Positions 52,054 to 60,484 of a stretch of 64,000 bases of DNA are shown here, one piece after another. Both the position numbers and the translations under genes were made by a program. Origin of the DNA: Rhizobium ecuadorense (GTDB taxonomy: Bacteria > Pseudomonadota > Alphaproteobacteria > Rhizobiales > Rhizobiaceae); NCBI RefSeq assembly GCF_001187535.1, contig NZ_LFIO01000691.1, positions 1 through 64,000 on the forward strand, given 5' to 3'. The number at the start of each line of letters is the position of its first letter. Positions within the stretch are counted from its first letter, which is position 1. The notes beneath the pieces were generated by a model, which had not been told where the DNA came from, did not search any database, and was given only the letters and a program-made list of their open reading frames with translations.

Positions 52054-52869
52054 TTAAGCGGTCGCTGCTTTCAGCTTACGAAGCTCTGCCAGTCTTTCGA
52101 CCGCCGTCGGCGGCAGTGGGACATGCGGATTGCGTTCCACGGTTTCGAGCAGAAGCTCGTCGCTTGCCCGTTCCGATACCTCGATCAGATGGGCGAAAAA
52201 CGCATCCGGGTCCATTCCCGGCATGATCGGCGGCAGAATCTTCACCTTGAAATGGCCGGGATAACGACGAATGCTCCGCCGCGGCCAGAACAGGCCGGGA
52301 TGCATGACGATCGGCACCACGGGGATGGCGAGATCGCGGTACATGCGGGCGATGCCGTATTTATAGACCGGCTCGGCGCCCGGCGGACGGCGGGTGCCCT
52401 CGGGATAGATGATCAGCTGGCGGCCGGTCGAAAGCTCTTCCTTCGTGCGCTTGAGCACTTCCACCATCACCTTGCCGCGGGCGCCGCGATCGACCGGGAT
52501 CACCCGCTGCTTCTTGGCATACCAGCCGAACAGCGGAATCCACATCAGCTCGCGCTTCAGAATGTAGACCGGGTCCTTCAGCCAGGGCAGCAGCGCATAG
52601 GTATCCCAGAAAGACTGGTGCTTCGGCGCCAGAATGTAGCTGCCATCCGGCAGGTTCTCCAAGCCTTCGATCTCGAAGGTGGTGCCGACGATCACCCGCA
52701 TCAACCAATGATTGGAGCGCGCCCAGTTCTTCGGGATCGCATAGGCGGTCAGGCGCGGCGCCAGGAAATAATAGGGCGAGAGCACGATCATCCGGATGAT
52801 GAGATTGGCGTAGAAGATCGTGTTGAAGAGGACGGAACGCAGGGCGATCATGAAACTTTCCCGAGGCAT
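52054..52869 (-). CDS. plsC: 1-acyl-sn-glycerol-3-phosphate acyltransferase
   Basis: Makes phosphatidic acid from lysophosphatidic acid at the inner membrane. 271 residues. The N-terminal membrane segment is followed by acyltransferase motif I KHQSFWDT (H-x4-D), then IPVDRG, YPEGTR and PVVPIVMHPG. The start is uncertain among GTG 52875, ATG 52869 and ATG 52851. It meets the ChaC-like gene end to end with one base between stops. Confidence 0.92.
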   Translation of the reverse strand: MPRESFMIALRSVLFNTIFYANLIIRMIVLSPYYFLAPRLTAYAIPKNWARSNHWLMRVIVGTTFEIEGLENLPDGSYILAPKHQSFWDTYALLPWLKDPVYILKRELMWIPLFGWYAKKQRVIPVDRGARGKVMVEVLKRTKEELSTGRQLIIYPEGTRRPPGAEPVYKYGIARMYRDLAIPVVPIVMHPGLFWPRRSIRRYPGHFKVKILPPIMPGMDPDAFFAHLIEVSERASDELLLETVERNPHVPLPPTAVERLAELRKLKAATA

Positions 52870-52929
52870 GCTCACGCGACCGGCCTACACGATATTGCCC
52901 GCCATAAAAAGCGTTTGATGACGTCCCAG

Positions 52930-52974
52930 AACAGGATTCAGATTTTTGGCCGGGCCTAAAATCTGAATCCTGTT
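52930..52974. repeat. 17-bp perfect inverted repeat
   Basis: AACAGGATTCAGATTTT (52930-52946) and AAAATCTGAATCCTGTT (52958-52974) pair perfectly around an 11-base GC-rich loop, with an AT-rich flank TTTAAATTAAAG on the right. It lies downstream of the YdcF gene and next to the dispersed repeat copy B. It could end transcription, but its size suggests a palindromic element. Confidence 0.75.
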
Positions 52975-52989
52975 TTAAATTAAAGAGTT

Positions 52990-53040
52990 GGAGCGTGATG
53001 TCATGAGGAAACCGCTCACACTTTTCGGCGTCATGCTCTG
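52990..53040. repeat. Dispersed palindromic intergenic repeat, copy B (inverted)
   Basis: The reverse strand reads GCATGACGCCGAAAAGTGTG, then AGCGGTTTCCTCATGACATC, then ACGCTC. It aligns with copies A (20481-20525) and C (57534-57577). It sits between the 17-bp inverted repeat and the YdcF stop. Confidence 0.7.
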
Positions 53041-53049
53041 GTAAAACCG

Positions 53050-53766
53050 TCAGTTCTCGCCCGAGGCGCTTGCCGAGCGCAGCCCGGTGTGGCGGCCGAA
53101 GCCGGTGATGTTGCGGGCGCCGGTCAGCAGCACTTTGACATATTCGGCCAGCATGACGCGCATCGCATTCGGGTCGGTGAACCAGTTGCGGCTCTTCAAA
53201 TCCGAATTGACCACGGGATAAGCTATGAACTCGATGTCGGGATCGACATAGGAAAGCTCGGCTAGGCTCCGCGGCATGTGGTAGTTGTTGGTGACGATCA
53301 GAACGCTGCGATAGCCCTTGGCGTGGATCCAGTTCGAAGCTTCCTCGGCATTGCCGATCGTGTCGATCGCATCATAGCCGATATCGACGCAGCAGGAGAA
53401 GAGATCGGCCGAGCCCTGCGTCATCCTGCGGATCTGCGCCGGGGTCGTCGTCGGGTGGACGCCGGAGATGAGCAAGCGCTTGCCGGCACCTTTCTGCAGC
53501 AGCTCCACGGCCTGGTCGATGCGCTGGTAGCCCCCCGTCAACACCACGATCGCATCGGCCTTCGGTTCGGCCGGGGGCTTCAGCGTCGTAACCGAATCGG
53601 CAAACCGCAGGAAGCCGCCGAACACCAGCGCGATCGCCAGCACGCAGGCAAAACCGCCCCAGCGCAACAGGCGGCGGAACAGCCCGCGCCGCGGCGGCAG
53701 CGCCGCCGGGCGGTCAAGCCCCGGGTCCTGATGAATCGGGTTGGGTGTCGTGTCTCCCATGGTCAT
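53050..53766 (-). CDS. YdcF/ElyC family (DUF218) membrane protein
   Basis: 238 residues: a Pro-rich cytoplasmic start, one membrane helix (GGFACVLAIALVFGGFLRFA), then a periplasmic DUF218 domain with DAIVVLTGGYQRIDQAVELL, LISGVHP, and SVLIVTNNYHMPRSLAEL. E. coli relatives (ElyC, SanA) affect envelope polysaccharide precursor balance. Either ATG 53766 or 53760 may be the start. FtsX lies upstream on the same strand. Confidence 0.9.
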   Translation of the reverse strand: MTMGDTTPNPIHQDPGLDRPAALPPRRGLFRRLLRWGGFACVLAIALVFGGFLRFADSVTTLKPPAEPKADAIVVLTGGYQRIDQAVELLQKGAGKRLLISGVHPTTTPAQIRRMTQGSADLFSCCVDIGYDAIDTIGNAEEASNWIHAKGYRSVLIVTNNYHMPRSLAELSYVDPDIEFIAYPVVNSDLKSRNWFTDPNAMRVMLAEYVKVLLTGARNITGFGRHTGLRSASASGEN

Positions 53767-53833
53767 GAATCGTGACTATACGCTGATTGCGGCGTGGAAC
53801 AGACGCTTTCATGACAAAACGGCATGGTCACGA

Positions 53834-54847
53834 TCAACTCGCAATGCCGTCGGTGCGTGTCGGGTCCGAGCGCAATGTATCGATTTCATAGATCGTCCGC
53901 ATGACGGTCAGCCGCGCGGTAAACGTCGTCAGAAGGGCGATGACGATCATCGTCGCGAAGATGCCGGCATAACCGAGCACGCCGACGGAGAAGGTGCCGA
54001 AGAGTGCGGTCGCCTGGTCCGTTTCCGGAGTGGCGAGGGTGCGGCTCTGCCAGAAGCCGGCGGTGGCGAAGAAGAGCGCGGCAAGGGCGCTGCCGATCGC
54101 CGAGCCTTTGAGGCTGATCTTCAGGAAATGCTTCTGGAATTCGGTGGCGACGAAGGAGCTCTCGGCGCCGACGAAATGCAGCACTTCGACGATGTGGCGG
54201 TTGCCCGACAGCGCGCCGCGCGTGGCGAAGACGACGGTCAGCACCATCGCCGAGAAGACCAGCAGCAGGATGCCGGTGCCGATCATGACTGTGGTGTGCG
54301 CCATGGACACCAGCCGGTCGACCCAGGTGCGGTGATCGTCGAGGGTGGCCTGCGGGATGCTGTCTTTCAGCAGCGCCCGCATGGAATCGAAATCCGGCGG
54401 ATTGCTCTCGTCGATGGTGATGATGACGAGGCGGGGAACGGGCAGATCCTTGAGATCGAGACCGGGGCCGAGCCAGGGTTCGAGCAGACGGGCGGTCGCC
54501 GCCTCGTCGACGATCTGGCCGCTCTTGGTGCCGACGAAGGTCAGCGCCAGGTCGCGCGCCTGGGTCAGCGCCTTTTCCATGTCGAGATTGTCGTCCGGCT
54601 TGATCTGGATGGTGATCTCGCGGGAGATCTGGCTCTCCCAGCTTGCCGCCGTCGAGCGCACCATGCTGACGCCGCCGAGCGTCAGACAGGCGAGAAAGGC
54701 CATGATCGATATCACCACCATCAGGGCGCTGCCCTGGATGTTGGACGGCGGCAAGATCGGCGCGGTCGGGCGCACGCGCATTTCCGGCCGCTTCTGCTCA
54801 GCCTTGCCAGGCGTCTTGTCCGGGTTTCTGGATGGGGGCTCAGTCAT
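53834..54847 (-). CDS. ftsX: Cell division protein FtsX
   Basis: 337 residues with an N-terminal cytoplasmic Pro/Lys-rich region, four membrane segments and a periplasmic ECD between the first two (SWESQISREITIQIKPDDNL). FtsEX acts at the divisome to activate peptidoglycan hydrolases. It overlaps ftsE by eight bases, so both are made together. Confidence 0.92.
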   Translation of the reverse strand: MTEPPSRNPDKTPGKAEQKRPEMRVRPTAPILPPSNIQGSALMVVISIMAFLACLTLGGVSMVRSTAASWESQISREITIQIKPDDNLDMEKALTQARDLALTFVGTKSGQIVDEAATARLLEPWLGPGLDLKDLPVPRLVIITIDESNPPDFDSMRALLKDSIPQATLDDHRTWVDRLVSMAHTTVMIGTGILLLVFSAMVLTVVFATRGALSGNRHIVEVLHFVGAESSFVATEFQKHFLKISLKGSAIGSALAALFFATAGFWQSRTLATPETDQATALFGTFSVGVLGYAGIFATMIVIALLTTFTARLTVMRTIYEIDTLRSDPTRTDGIAS

Positions 54848-55499
54848 AGATATCGAGATGCCCCCCCGAGAGGATCATGCGGCGGGCCTCCACCTGTTCC
54901 ATCAGCGCCAGGTCATGCGTGGCGATCACAACGGCGGTGCCGAGGCGGTTCAGCTCGAGGAAAAGATTGAGCAAGCGCTTGGCCATCGGCGGGTCGACAT
55001 TGCCTGTCGGTTCGTCGGCAAGCAGCACTTCCGGCCGGTCCATCAGCGCCCGGGCGATCGCTGCGCGCTGTTTCTCGCCGCCGGAGAGTACCGGCGGCAG
55101 CACGTTGATGCGTTCGCCGAGGCCGACCCATTTCAGCAATTCCAGGACGTCGGTCTTGTAGGAGCTCTCGTCCTTGCCGCGCACGCGTAGGGGCAAAGCG
55201 ACATTCTCATAGGTGGTGAGATGATCGAGCAGACGGAAATCCTGGAAGACGATGCCGACGCGGCGGCGCAGCAGCGGCAGCTCGGGGCGGGGGATTTCGG
55301 AAATGTCGCGCCCGAACATGCGGATCAGACCGCGTGTCGGCTGCAGCGACATGAACAGCAGCCTGAGCAACGAGGTCTTGCCGGCGCCCGATGGGCCCGT
55401 CAGGAACTGAAAGGATTTCTTCGGAATGTCGAAGGTCAGGTCCCGGAGGATTTCCGGGCCCATGCCATAGCGCAAACCGACATTCTCGAAGTGGATCAA
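54840..55499 (-). CDS. ftsE: Cell division ATP-binding protein FtsE
   Basis: 219 residues from TTG 55499, giving the usual FtsE start LIHFENVGLRYGMGPEILRD. Walker A GPSGAGKTS, signature LSGGEKQRAAIARAL, Walker B VLLADEPTGNVD and an H-loop in ATHDLALME are present. ATG 55619 would add 40 residues unlike the family and put the start inside a TTAACCATTAA sequence. Divergent from the gene at 55706. Confidence 0.94.
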   Translation of the reverse strand: MIHFENVGLRYGMGPEILRDLTFDIPKKSFQFLTGPSGAGKTSLLRLLFMSLQPTRGLIRMFGRDISEIPRPELPLLRRRVGIVFQDFRLLDHLTTYENVALPLRVRGKDESSYKTDVLELLKWVGLGERINVLPPVLSGGEKQRAAIARALMDRPEVLLADEPTGNVDPPMAKRLLNLFLELNRLGTAVVIATHDLALMEQVEARRMILSGGHLDIYD

Positions 55500-55539
55500 C
55501 GGGCAGCTCAGTCTGTTCTTGGTTTCACCGCGTGACTTG

Positions 55540-55622
55540 TTAACCAACACCGTTAACAGCCGGTAAATTTTGCCGGAAAGACGCCCGTTTGATGGCGATC
55601 TTTGCGAAGCATTAACCATTAA
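55540..55622. promoter_or_regulatory. CtrA-like TTAA sites between ftsE and the divergent gene
   Basis: TTAA-N9-TTAAC at 55540-55557 and TTAACCATTAA at 55612-55622. The CtrA consensus is TTAA-N7-TTAA, with TTAACCAT accepted as a half-site in Caulobacter. Only the half-site match is good; the first has the wrong spacing. Confidence 0.35.
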
Positions 55623-55705
55623 AATTTACGACTGAGCAGGATTCGTTTCAATGCCAAGATTTCCCCTGGCAGCGAAACCATGTGGACATCTGCGAGGCAG
55701 CCACC

Positions 55706-56356
55706 ATGGAAGCATCCTCCTTCAGCCGCCGGACACCGGGCCAGGCCTATGATTTCCTGCCGCCGGAACCTGCCGCCCGCCAATACCGCGCGGCGCGTCC
55801 CGCCGATATTTCCGATGCCGAATTCGTGACGCTCGGCAAAGTCCGCGCGACGGAATTTACCGCAAGGACCTATAACGACAACCGCAAGCGCGCGGCTGGC
55901 GCTCACGCGGCACAGGCGCTGCCGACGCCCGCGATGACAACTGTTCTGCGCGACCTGGAATCCTTCCTGCAGCGCGCCTCGATGCGGAGCTTCGCAGGCT
56001 TGGTGCTGGCGCTTGCCGTGCTCGTCTTCGGGCTTGCAGGCGGCTTTTCCGGCCTCTCCGCCGCGCCGGCCTATTCCGGAGCGCCGCTGCATTTCACCCA
56101 TGTGACGGTGGCGCCGCGCGACGCGAACGGTATGCGCGTGCTCGTCATCAACGGCATCATCGAAAACGACAGCGGCACGACGCAGACGGTGCAACCGATC
56201 CGCGCCGATCTCGTCACCGATGAGCGGTTGACCGCCAGCATCGTCATTAGTCCGCCCTCCGATGTCATCTATGGCGGCCAGAGCCGAGGCTTCTCCGCGC
56301 GTGTGCAGCATGCCGGCGGAAAACTGCCGGAGGTCCGGCTTTCGTTCCTGCCGTAG
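55706..56356 (+). CDS. Membrane protein of unknown function, divergent from ftsE
   Basis: 216 residues from ATG 55706 (GAGG eight bases upstream). A long polar N-terminus (FSRRTPGQAYDFLPPEPAAR), one central membrane segment (FAGLVLALAVLVFGLAGGFS) and a C-terminal beta-rich domain (THVTVAPRDANGMRVLVING, SGTTQTVQPIRADLVTD) are seen. The C-terminal part resembles DUF3426-type extracytoplasmic domains found in MJ0042 zinc-finger proteins, but the N-terminal zinc ribbon (CxxC pairs) is absent here. Rhizobia often keep it next to ftsEX. Confidence 0.72.
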   Translation: MEASSFSRRTPGQAYDFLPPEPAARQYRAARPADISDAEFVTLGKVRATEFTARTYNDNRKRAAGAHAAQALPTPAMTTVLRDLESFLQRASMRSFAGLVLALAVLVFGLAGGFSGLSAAPAYSGAPLHFTHVTVAPRDANGMRVLVINGIIENDSGTTQTVQPIRADLVTDERLTASIVISPPSDVIYGGQSRGFSARVQHAGGKLPEVRLSFLP

Positions 56357-56490
56357 AGAGCGACTTGATACGGAATGGCCGATTTCCCGCCGCAGCTCGG
56401 GCCAATCCCGTTAATTTCATAAACGGCGAGGCTGTTTCAAGCTCGCATATGTGCTAACGGCTTACCCTTCTTTTCATGGAGCAAGCCCTT

Positions 56491-57033
56491 ATGCCTGTCG
56501 TGCGCGGAAAAAATATCGAGCCGCTCTTCACTGCCGAGCAGATCGCCGAGCGCAATCATTCGATGGCGCGGGAGATCGCCAACGGCCCGACCAAGGACCT
56601 GCTCGTCATCGCCGTGCTCAAGGGGTCGTTCATCTTCGCCGCCGACCTGATCCGTGCCCTGCATGATAGCGGCCTTGCTCCGGAGGTCGAGTTCATCACG
56701 CTGTCGAGCTATGGCATCGGTACGGTCTCGCAGGGTGTGCGCATCGTCAAGGATATCGATAGCGACGTCCACGGCCGCGACGTCCTGTTGATCGACGATA
56801 TCCTCGAATCCGGCCGGACGCTGCTGTTTGCCAAGGAATTGCTGTTCGAGCGCGGCGCGCGCAACGTCACCATCGCCGTGCTGCTCGACAAGCGCGTCAA
56901 GCGCAAGGAAAAGCTGGAGGCTGATTATGTCGGCTTCGAATGCCCCGACTATTTCGTCGTCGGCTACGGCATGGACGTTGCCTATGCCTTTCGCGAACTG
57001 CCCTTCGTCGGCGTGGTGACCGGCGACGCCTGA
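56491..57033 (+). CDS. hpt: Hypoxanthine phosphoribosyltransferase
   Basis: Purine salvage: converts hypoxanthine or guanine and PRPP to IMP or GMP. 180 residues. The PRPP loop is VLLIDDILESGRT; VLKGSFIFAADLIR and the C-terminal YFVVGYGMDVAYAFRELPFV are standard. ATG 56491 has GGAG about nine bases upstream; ATG 56476 would add five residues. Confidence 0.94.
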   Translation: MPVVRGKNIEPLFTAEQIAERNHSMAREIANGPTKDLLVIAVLKGSFIFAADLIRALHDSGLAPEVEFITLSSYGIGTVSQGVRIVKDIDSDVHGRDVLLIDDILESGRTLLFAKELLFERGARNVTIAVLLDKRVKRKEKLEADYVGFECPDYFVVGYGMDVAYAFRELPFVGVVTGDA

Positions 57034-57079
57034 GCTGCCGCATAATGGCAGAGGCCGCCTTGCCATTCGAGACGGGTTG

Positions 57080-57087
57080 TTAACCAT
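57080..57087 (+). promoter_or_regulatory. CtrA half-site upstream of cpdR
   Basis: TTAACCAT, an exact match to the known CtrA half-site, lies 86 bases before the cpdR start. cpdR depends on CtrA in Caulobacter; here it is only a motif match. Confidence 0.4.
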
Positions 57088-57172
57088 TCCGTCCATCGCT
57101 TCGATATCTTTACCGATCGAAAAGGAAAGTCTGGTGATTTCCGTCGTGGGCTGAAGACGGAGCAATGCACAT

Positions 57173-57532
57173 ATGGCAAGAATTCTGATTACGGAAGACG
57201 AGGACTCCCTGCGGTCTTTCGTAGCCCGGGCGCTCAGGCTCGACGGTCACGAGACCGATGAAGCGGCCGATGGCGCCGAGGGACTGGAGAAGCTGAGGGA
57301 CGGGGCCTACGACCTGCTGCTTTCGGATATCCGCATGCCCGTGATGGACGGGATCGAACTCGCCCATCAGGCAAAGGATGCCTTTCCCGGCCTGAAGATC
57401 CTGCTGATGACCGGCTATGCCGAGCAGCGCGAACGGGCCGACGATCTTGCCGAAAAGATCATCGACGTCGTCGCCAAGCCATTCGCGCTTCCCGATATCC
57501 GCAAGGCGGTCGCCAGAGCGCTCGTCGCCTGA
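57173..57532 (+). CDS. cpdR: Cell-cycle response regulator CpdR
   Basis: Single-domain receiver, 119 residues. The acidic pocket is EDED, the phosphoacceptor Asp52 in LLLSDIRMPVMDG, Thr in LLMTGYAEQ and Lys in VVAKPF. Unphosphorylated CpdR delivers CtrA and other substrates to ClpXP; in Sinorhizobium, CpdR1 is needed for normal cell-cycle control and symbiosis. Length and sequence match CpdR closely. Confidence 0.93.
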   Translation: MARILITEDEDSLRSFVARALRLDGHETDEAADGAEGLEKLRDGAYDLLLSDIRMPVMDGIELAHQAKDAFPGLKILLMTGYAEQRERADDLAEKIIDVVAKPFALPDIRKAVARALVA

Positions 57533-57533
57533 A

Positions 57534-57577
57534 GCATGATGCCCAAACGCCTGAGCCGGTCTCGGGCGACGTCATGC
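57534..57577. repeat. Dispersed palindromic intergenic repeat, copy C
   Basis: GCATGATGCCCAAACGCCTG, then AGCCGGTCTCGGGCGACGTC, then ATGC. It starts right after the cpdR stop and aligns with copies A and B. Confidence 0.6.
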
Positions 57578-57637
57578 ACAGTTTTGCGTGACATATCGCT
57601 TAGCGCGCCGCCGATCCATTATACGGCGGCGTAAGCC

Positions 57638-60319
57638 TTACTGAATATCCAGCAACCGTTCGAGATACCGCCGTTCCATTTCCTGCGGCGGATTGTTGCC
57701 GAGCTTTTCGCGGATCGCGTCGAGGATTTCCCGGGCGCGCTGAACGTCGATTTCGTCGGGCACCTTCACGCTGTTGTCGCCGAACTCCGGCCCCTGGTTC
57801 CGACGTACCCGGCCGAGCGGGTCGCGGCCATTCTGATCCCCCTGGCCCACCTGGCCGTTCGGACCTTGGCCCTGCTGGCCCTGTTGCGCCTGCATCATCT
57901 GGTTCATCATGTCGCGGGCGCCCTGGCGAAGCGCTTCGAGCGCGCGGCCCTGGCCCTCGACGGCCGGCTGGCCGCGGCCCTGGCCGAGTTCGCGGCCGGC
58001 ACCTTCCATCTCGCGTTGCGCCTGGCCGAAGCCGGGGCCGGGCTTCATGCCCAACTCGCCGAGGCTCTTCTGCAATTCGCCGAGCTGTTTGCCGAGCGCA
58101 TCCTGCTGGGCGCGCAGCTGTTTCAATGCCTCGCGCAGCTGCTCGGCGGTCATCTGGTCGGAGGGCTGTTGGCCGTCCTTGCCTTGCTGACCCTGCTGCT
58201 GATCCTGCGGCTCGCCATTCTCTCCGGGGTTCATTTCGTCGAGCAGCGGATCGTTTTCGCCCATGTCGGGTTCGCCGCGCTGCATGCGGTCCCTGAGCTG
58301 CTGATCGAGACGGAAGGTCTGTTCCATCAGCTTCTGCTGGTCGCGCAGGATCTCGCCGAGCTTGTCGATCTGCTTGCGGGCCTCGCTGTTTTCCTGGTTC
58401 TGCTGGCCACGCTGCGGCCGGCCCGCCTGCAGGTTGTTCATCATGCGCTGCAATTCCGACAGCATCTGCTGGGCTGCGTCGCGATTGCCGGAGCGGGCGA
58501 GATTCTCGATCTGGTCCATCATCCGTTCCAGATCCTGCTGGCGCAGGATGTTCTGGGCGTTCTGGTTCGGCTGCATCGGCGCGTTCTGCATGCGTTGGGC
58601 AAGCTCGGTCATATAGTCCTGCATCGCCTTGCGCAGCTCATCCATCAGCTTCTTGATCTCCTCGTCCGGCGCGTTGCGGTCCAAGGCGTCGGCAAGTTTC
58701 TGCTGGGCCTCGCGCAGCTTGCGCTCGGCAAGCGAAAGATCGCCGTCCTCCATGCCGAGAGCGATCTCCCACAGATACTGGGCCGTATCCTTCAGCGCTT
58801 CGTCGCTTTTTGCGAGCTTCATGCGGGTCAAGGCGGATTCCAGCAACAGATAGTTGGTGAGCTTGGGGATGGTCTCCTCGGGACGGATGGTCAGCGCCTC
58901 GTTCAGCGCAATCGCCTGCGGCATCTTGCGGGTGTCGAGCGCGAAAACCTGCCGCTCCTCGGCGACGGCCGCGGCAAGCGGCTCGTTGAAGGGCCGCGAC
59001 GGCAGGATCATCTCATGCGGCGGGCTGCGGCCGGTCTGGCCGGCGCCATCCCTGGCGACGAGCGTCACGCGCACGCGCTTGCCGGCAAGCGGATGTTCGG
59101 TCAGGTTGCGGCTGGTCACGCCCTTGGCGTCGCGGGCATTGCGGCGGGGAATATCCAGCCGGTATTCCGGCAAGGGATAGAGCGGCGTCGCCGTCGGATC
59201 GTTTTCCAGAGGAACGATCTCCGCATGCGCTTCCTGGACGCCGTAATCGTCCTTGACGGTAAAGCCGATTTCAAGCGCGCCATTGACGCTGGGCTTCGGC
59301 AACCCGTCGAAGGCGATCTCCGGCGCCTTGTCGGGAAGGACCTCGAAACTCCAGCGGCGGCCGTTAACTTCGAGGGCGCCATTCTCTTCGAGCTTCATCA
59401 CATGCGTCTGGGCGACAAGTGCCTGGCTGGCGGGGGGCTGGCCGGTGGAGGCCTGGCCGGCCGGGCCCGTCTTCGGCTGTTCGCCGCCTGCTGGCGCCTG
59501 CTGCGGCTTGGCGTCCGCCTGCACGGCGATATCCTGCGCCTGGCCGCTCGCCTTGCGGAACACGACCTTTTCGGCGGCCTTTCCGCCGCTGACACGAACG
59601 GTGAGGCCTGAAAACTGCGGAATGCCGATCGGCGCCTGCTCGCTGCCGTCGGCGGTCAGGTAGACCGGCGCGCGGCCGGTATAGGCGGGCGGCGTCACCC
59701 AGGCGTCGATGCGCACCGCCGGATCGACCGTCACCTGCTCGGGTGCTGCCTGAAACGCATCACCGAGCGAGCCGCCGTTGATCGACAGCGAATAGGCAAA
59801 GGCGGTGACCAGCAGCAGCGCCGGCACGGCGCGCAGCGCGAAACGGTCATGCGCGGCGATATCCGGCCGCGGCAGCCCGGCATCGAGGGCTGCGATCTTT
59901 TCGGCCATGCGGGTCTGGTGTTCGCGCCAGAGCGCCCGGGCGAAGGGCGTATCGAAGGCCGGCTCGTCTTCCTGGACGGTGACCGGCTGGTGCGGCAGGC
60001 CGTTGCGCTCTTCCAGCATGCGGTCGGCTTCGGCGACGCCCGGCCAGCGCAGGCTGCGCAAGGGCAGGAGCGAGACGAGAAAGGCGGCGGCAAAGGCAAT
60101 CAAAAGCAGGATGCGCAGCCAGTCCGGCACGCTGCGGAAGACCCCGAACCAGGAGGCCGAGAGATAAAGGGCGATGACTGCCAGGACGGGCATCAAGGGC
60201 GGCAGCAACTGCTCGAAAAACAGCACCACGCGCGCCAGCAGGCGTTTTATCGTCACCAGCCGGGCAAGCGAGGGGCGGAGCGCAAACGCACCTTTCCTCT
60301 GCCTTGAGGGGCTTGTCAT
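57638..60319 (-). CDS. TIGR02302/DUF4175 family membrane protein
   Basis: 893 residues from ATG 60319. Three hydrophobic segments lie in the first 200 residues (LLPPLMPVLAVIALYLSASW onward), then a long periplasmic-type region with VTPPAYTGRAPVYL. The C-terminal 350 residues are strongly Gln/Gly/Met-rich and helical (for example QQGQQGKDGQQPSDQMTAEQ, QAQQGQQGQGPNGQVGQGDQ). The family is alphaproteobacterial and of unknown function. It is downstream of lysA on the same strand. Confidence 0.9.
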   Translation of the reverse strand: MTSPSRQRKGAFALRPSLARLVTIKRLLARVVLFFEQLLPPLMPVLAVIALYLSASWFGVFRSVPDWLRILLLIAFAAAFLVSLLPLRSLRWPGVAEADRMLEERNGLPHQPVTVQEDEPAFDTPFARALWREHQTRMAEKIAALDAGLPRPDIAAHDRFALRAVPALLLVTAFAYSLSINGGSLGDAFQAAPEQVTVDPAVRIDAWVTPPAYTGRAPVYLTADGSEQAPIGIPQFSGLTVRVSGGKAAEKVVFRKASGQAQDIAVQADAKPQQAPAGGEQPKTGPAGQASTGQPPASQALVAQTHVMKLEENGALEVNGRRWSFEVLPDKAPEIAFDGLPKPSVNGALEIGFTVKDDYGVQEAHAEIVPLENDPTATPLYPLPEYRLDIPRRNARDAKGVTSRNLTEHPLAGKRVRVTLVARDGAGQTGRSPPHEMILPSRPFNEPLAAAVAEERQVFALDTRKMPQAIALNEALTIRPEETIPKLTNYLLLESALTRMKLAKSDEALKDTAQYLWEIALGMEDGDLSLAERKLREAQQKLADALDRNAPDEEIKKLMDELRKAMQDYMTELAQRMQNAPMQPNQNAQNILRQQDLERMMDQIENLARSGNRDAAQQMLSELQRMMNNLQAGRPQRGQQNQENSEARKQIDKLGEILRDQQKLMEQTFRLDQQLRDRMQRGEPDMGENDPLLDEMNPGENGEPQDQQQGQQGKDGQQPSDQMTAEQLREALKQLRAQQDALGKQLGELQKSLGELGMKPGPGFGQAQREMEGAGRELGQGRGQPAVEGQGRALEALRQGARDMMNQMMQAQQGQQGQGPNGQVGQGDQNGRDPLGRVRRNQGPEFGDNSVKVPDEIDVQRAREILDAIREKLGNNPPQEMERRYLERLLDIQ

Positions 60320-60484
60320 CGGTCCGGTCTCCGCGATCTGGCGTTCTGAAACAGAGTGCGCTTCCGGCGATTGCAGGGCAATACGCTCATCACTGACAAG
60401 GATAACACTCTTTGTGGCGAAGGCGAGGGCGAGCGGCCGGCAATACCGGCTTTTCACGTTTATTCGCCAAAAAGTGATGGCTGC

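Noticed and set aside
57866..58450. Repetitive CTG/CAG-rich DNA suggesting a repeat array
   Set aside because: These are Gln codons of the low-complexity tail of the minus-strand protein.
57866..59611. 581-codon plus-strand frame, Leu-rich
   Set aside because: Antisense to the Gln-rich TIGR02302 gene; the Leu-rich composition is the complement of Gln codons.
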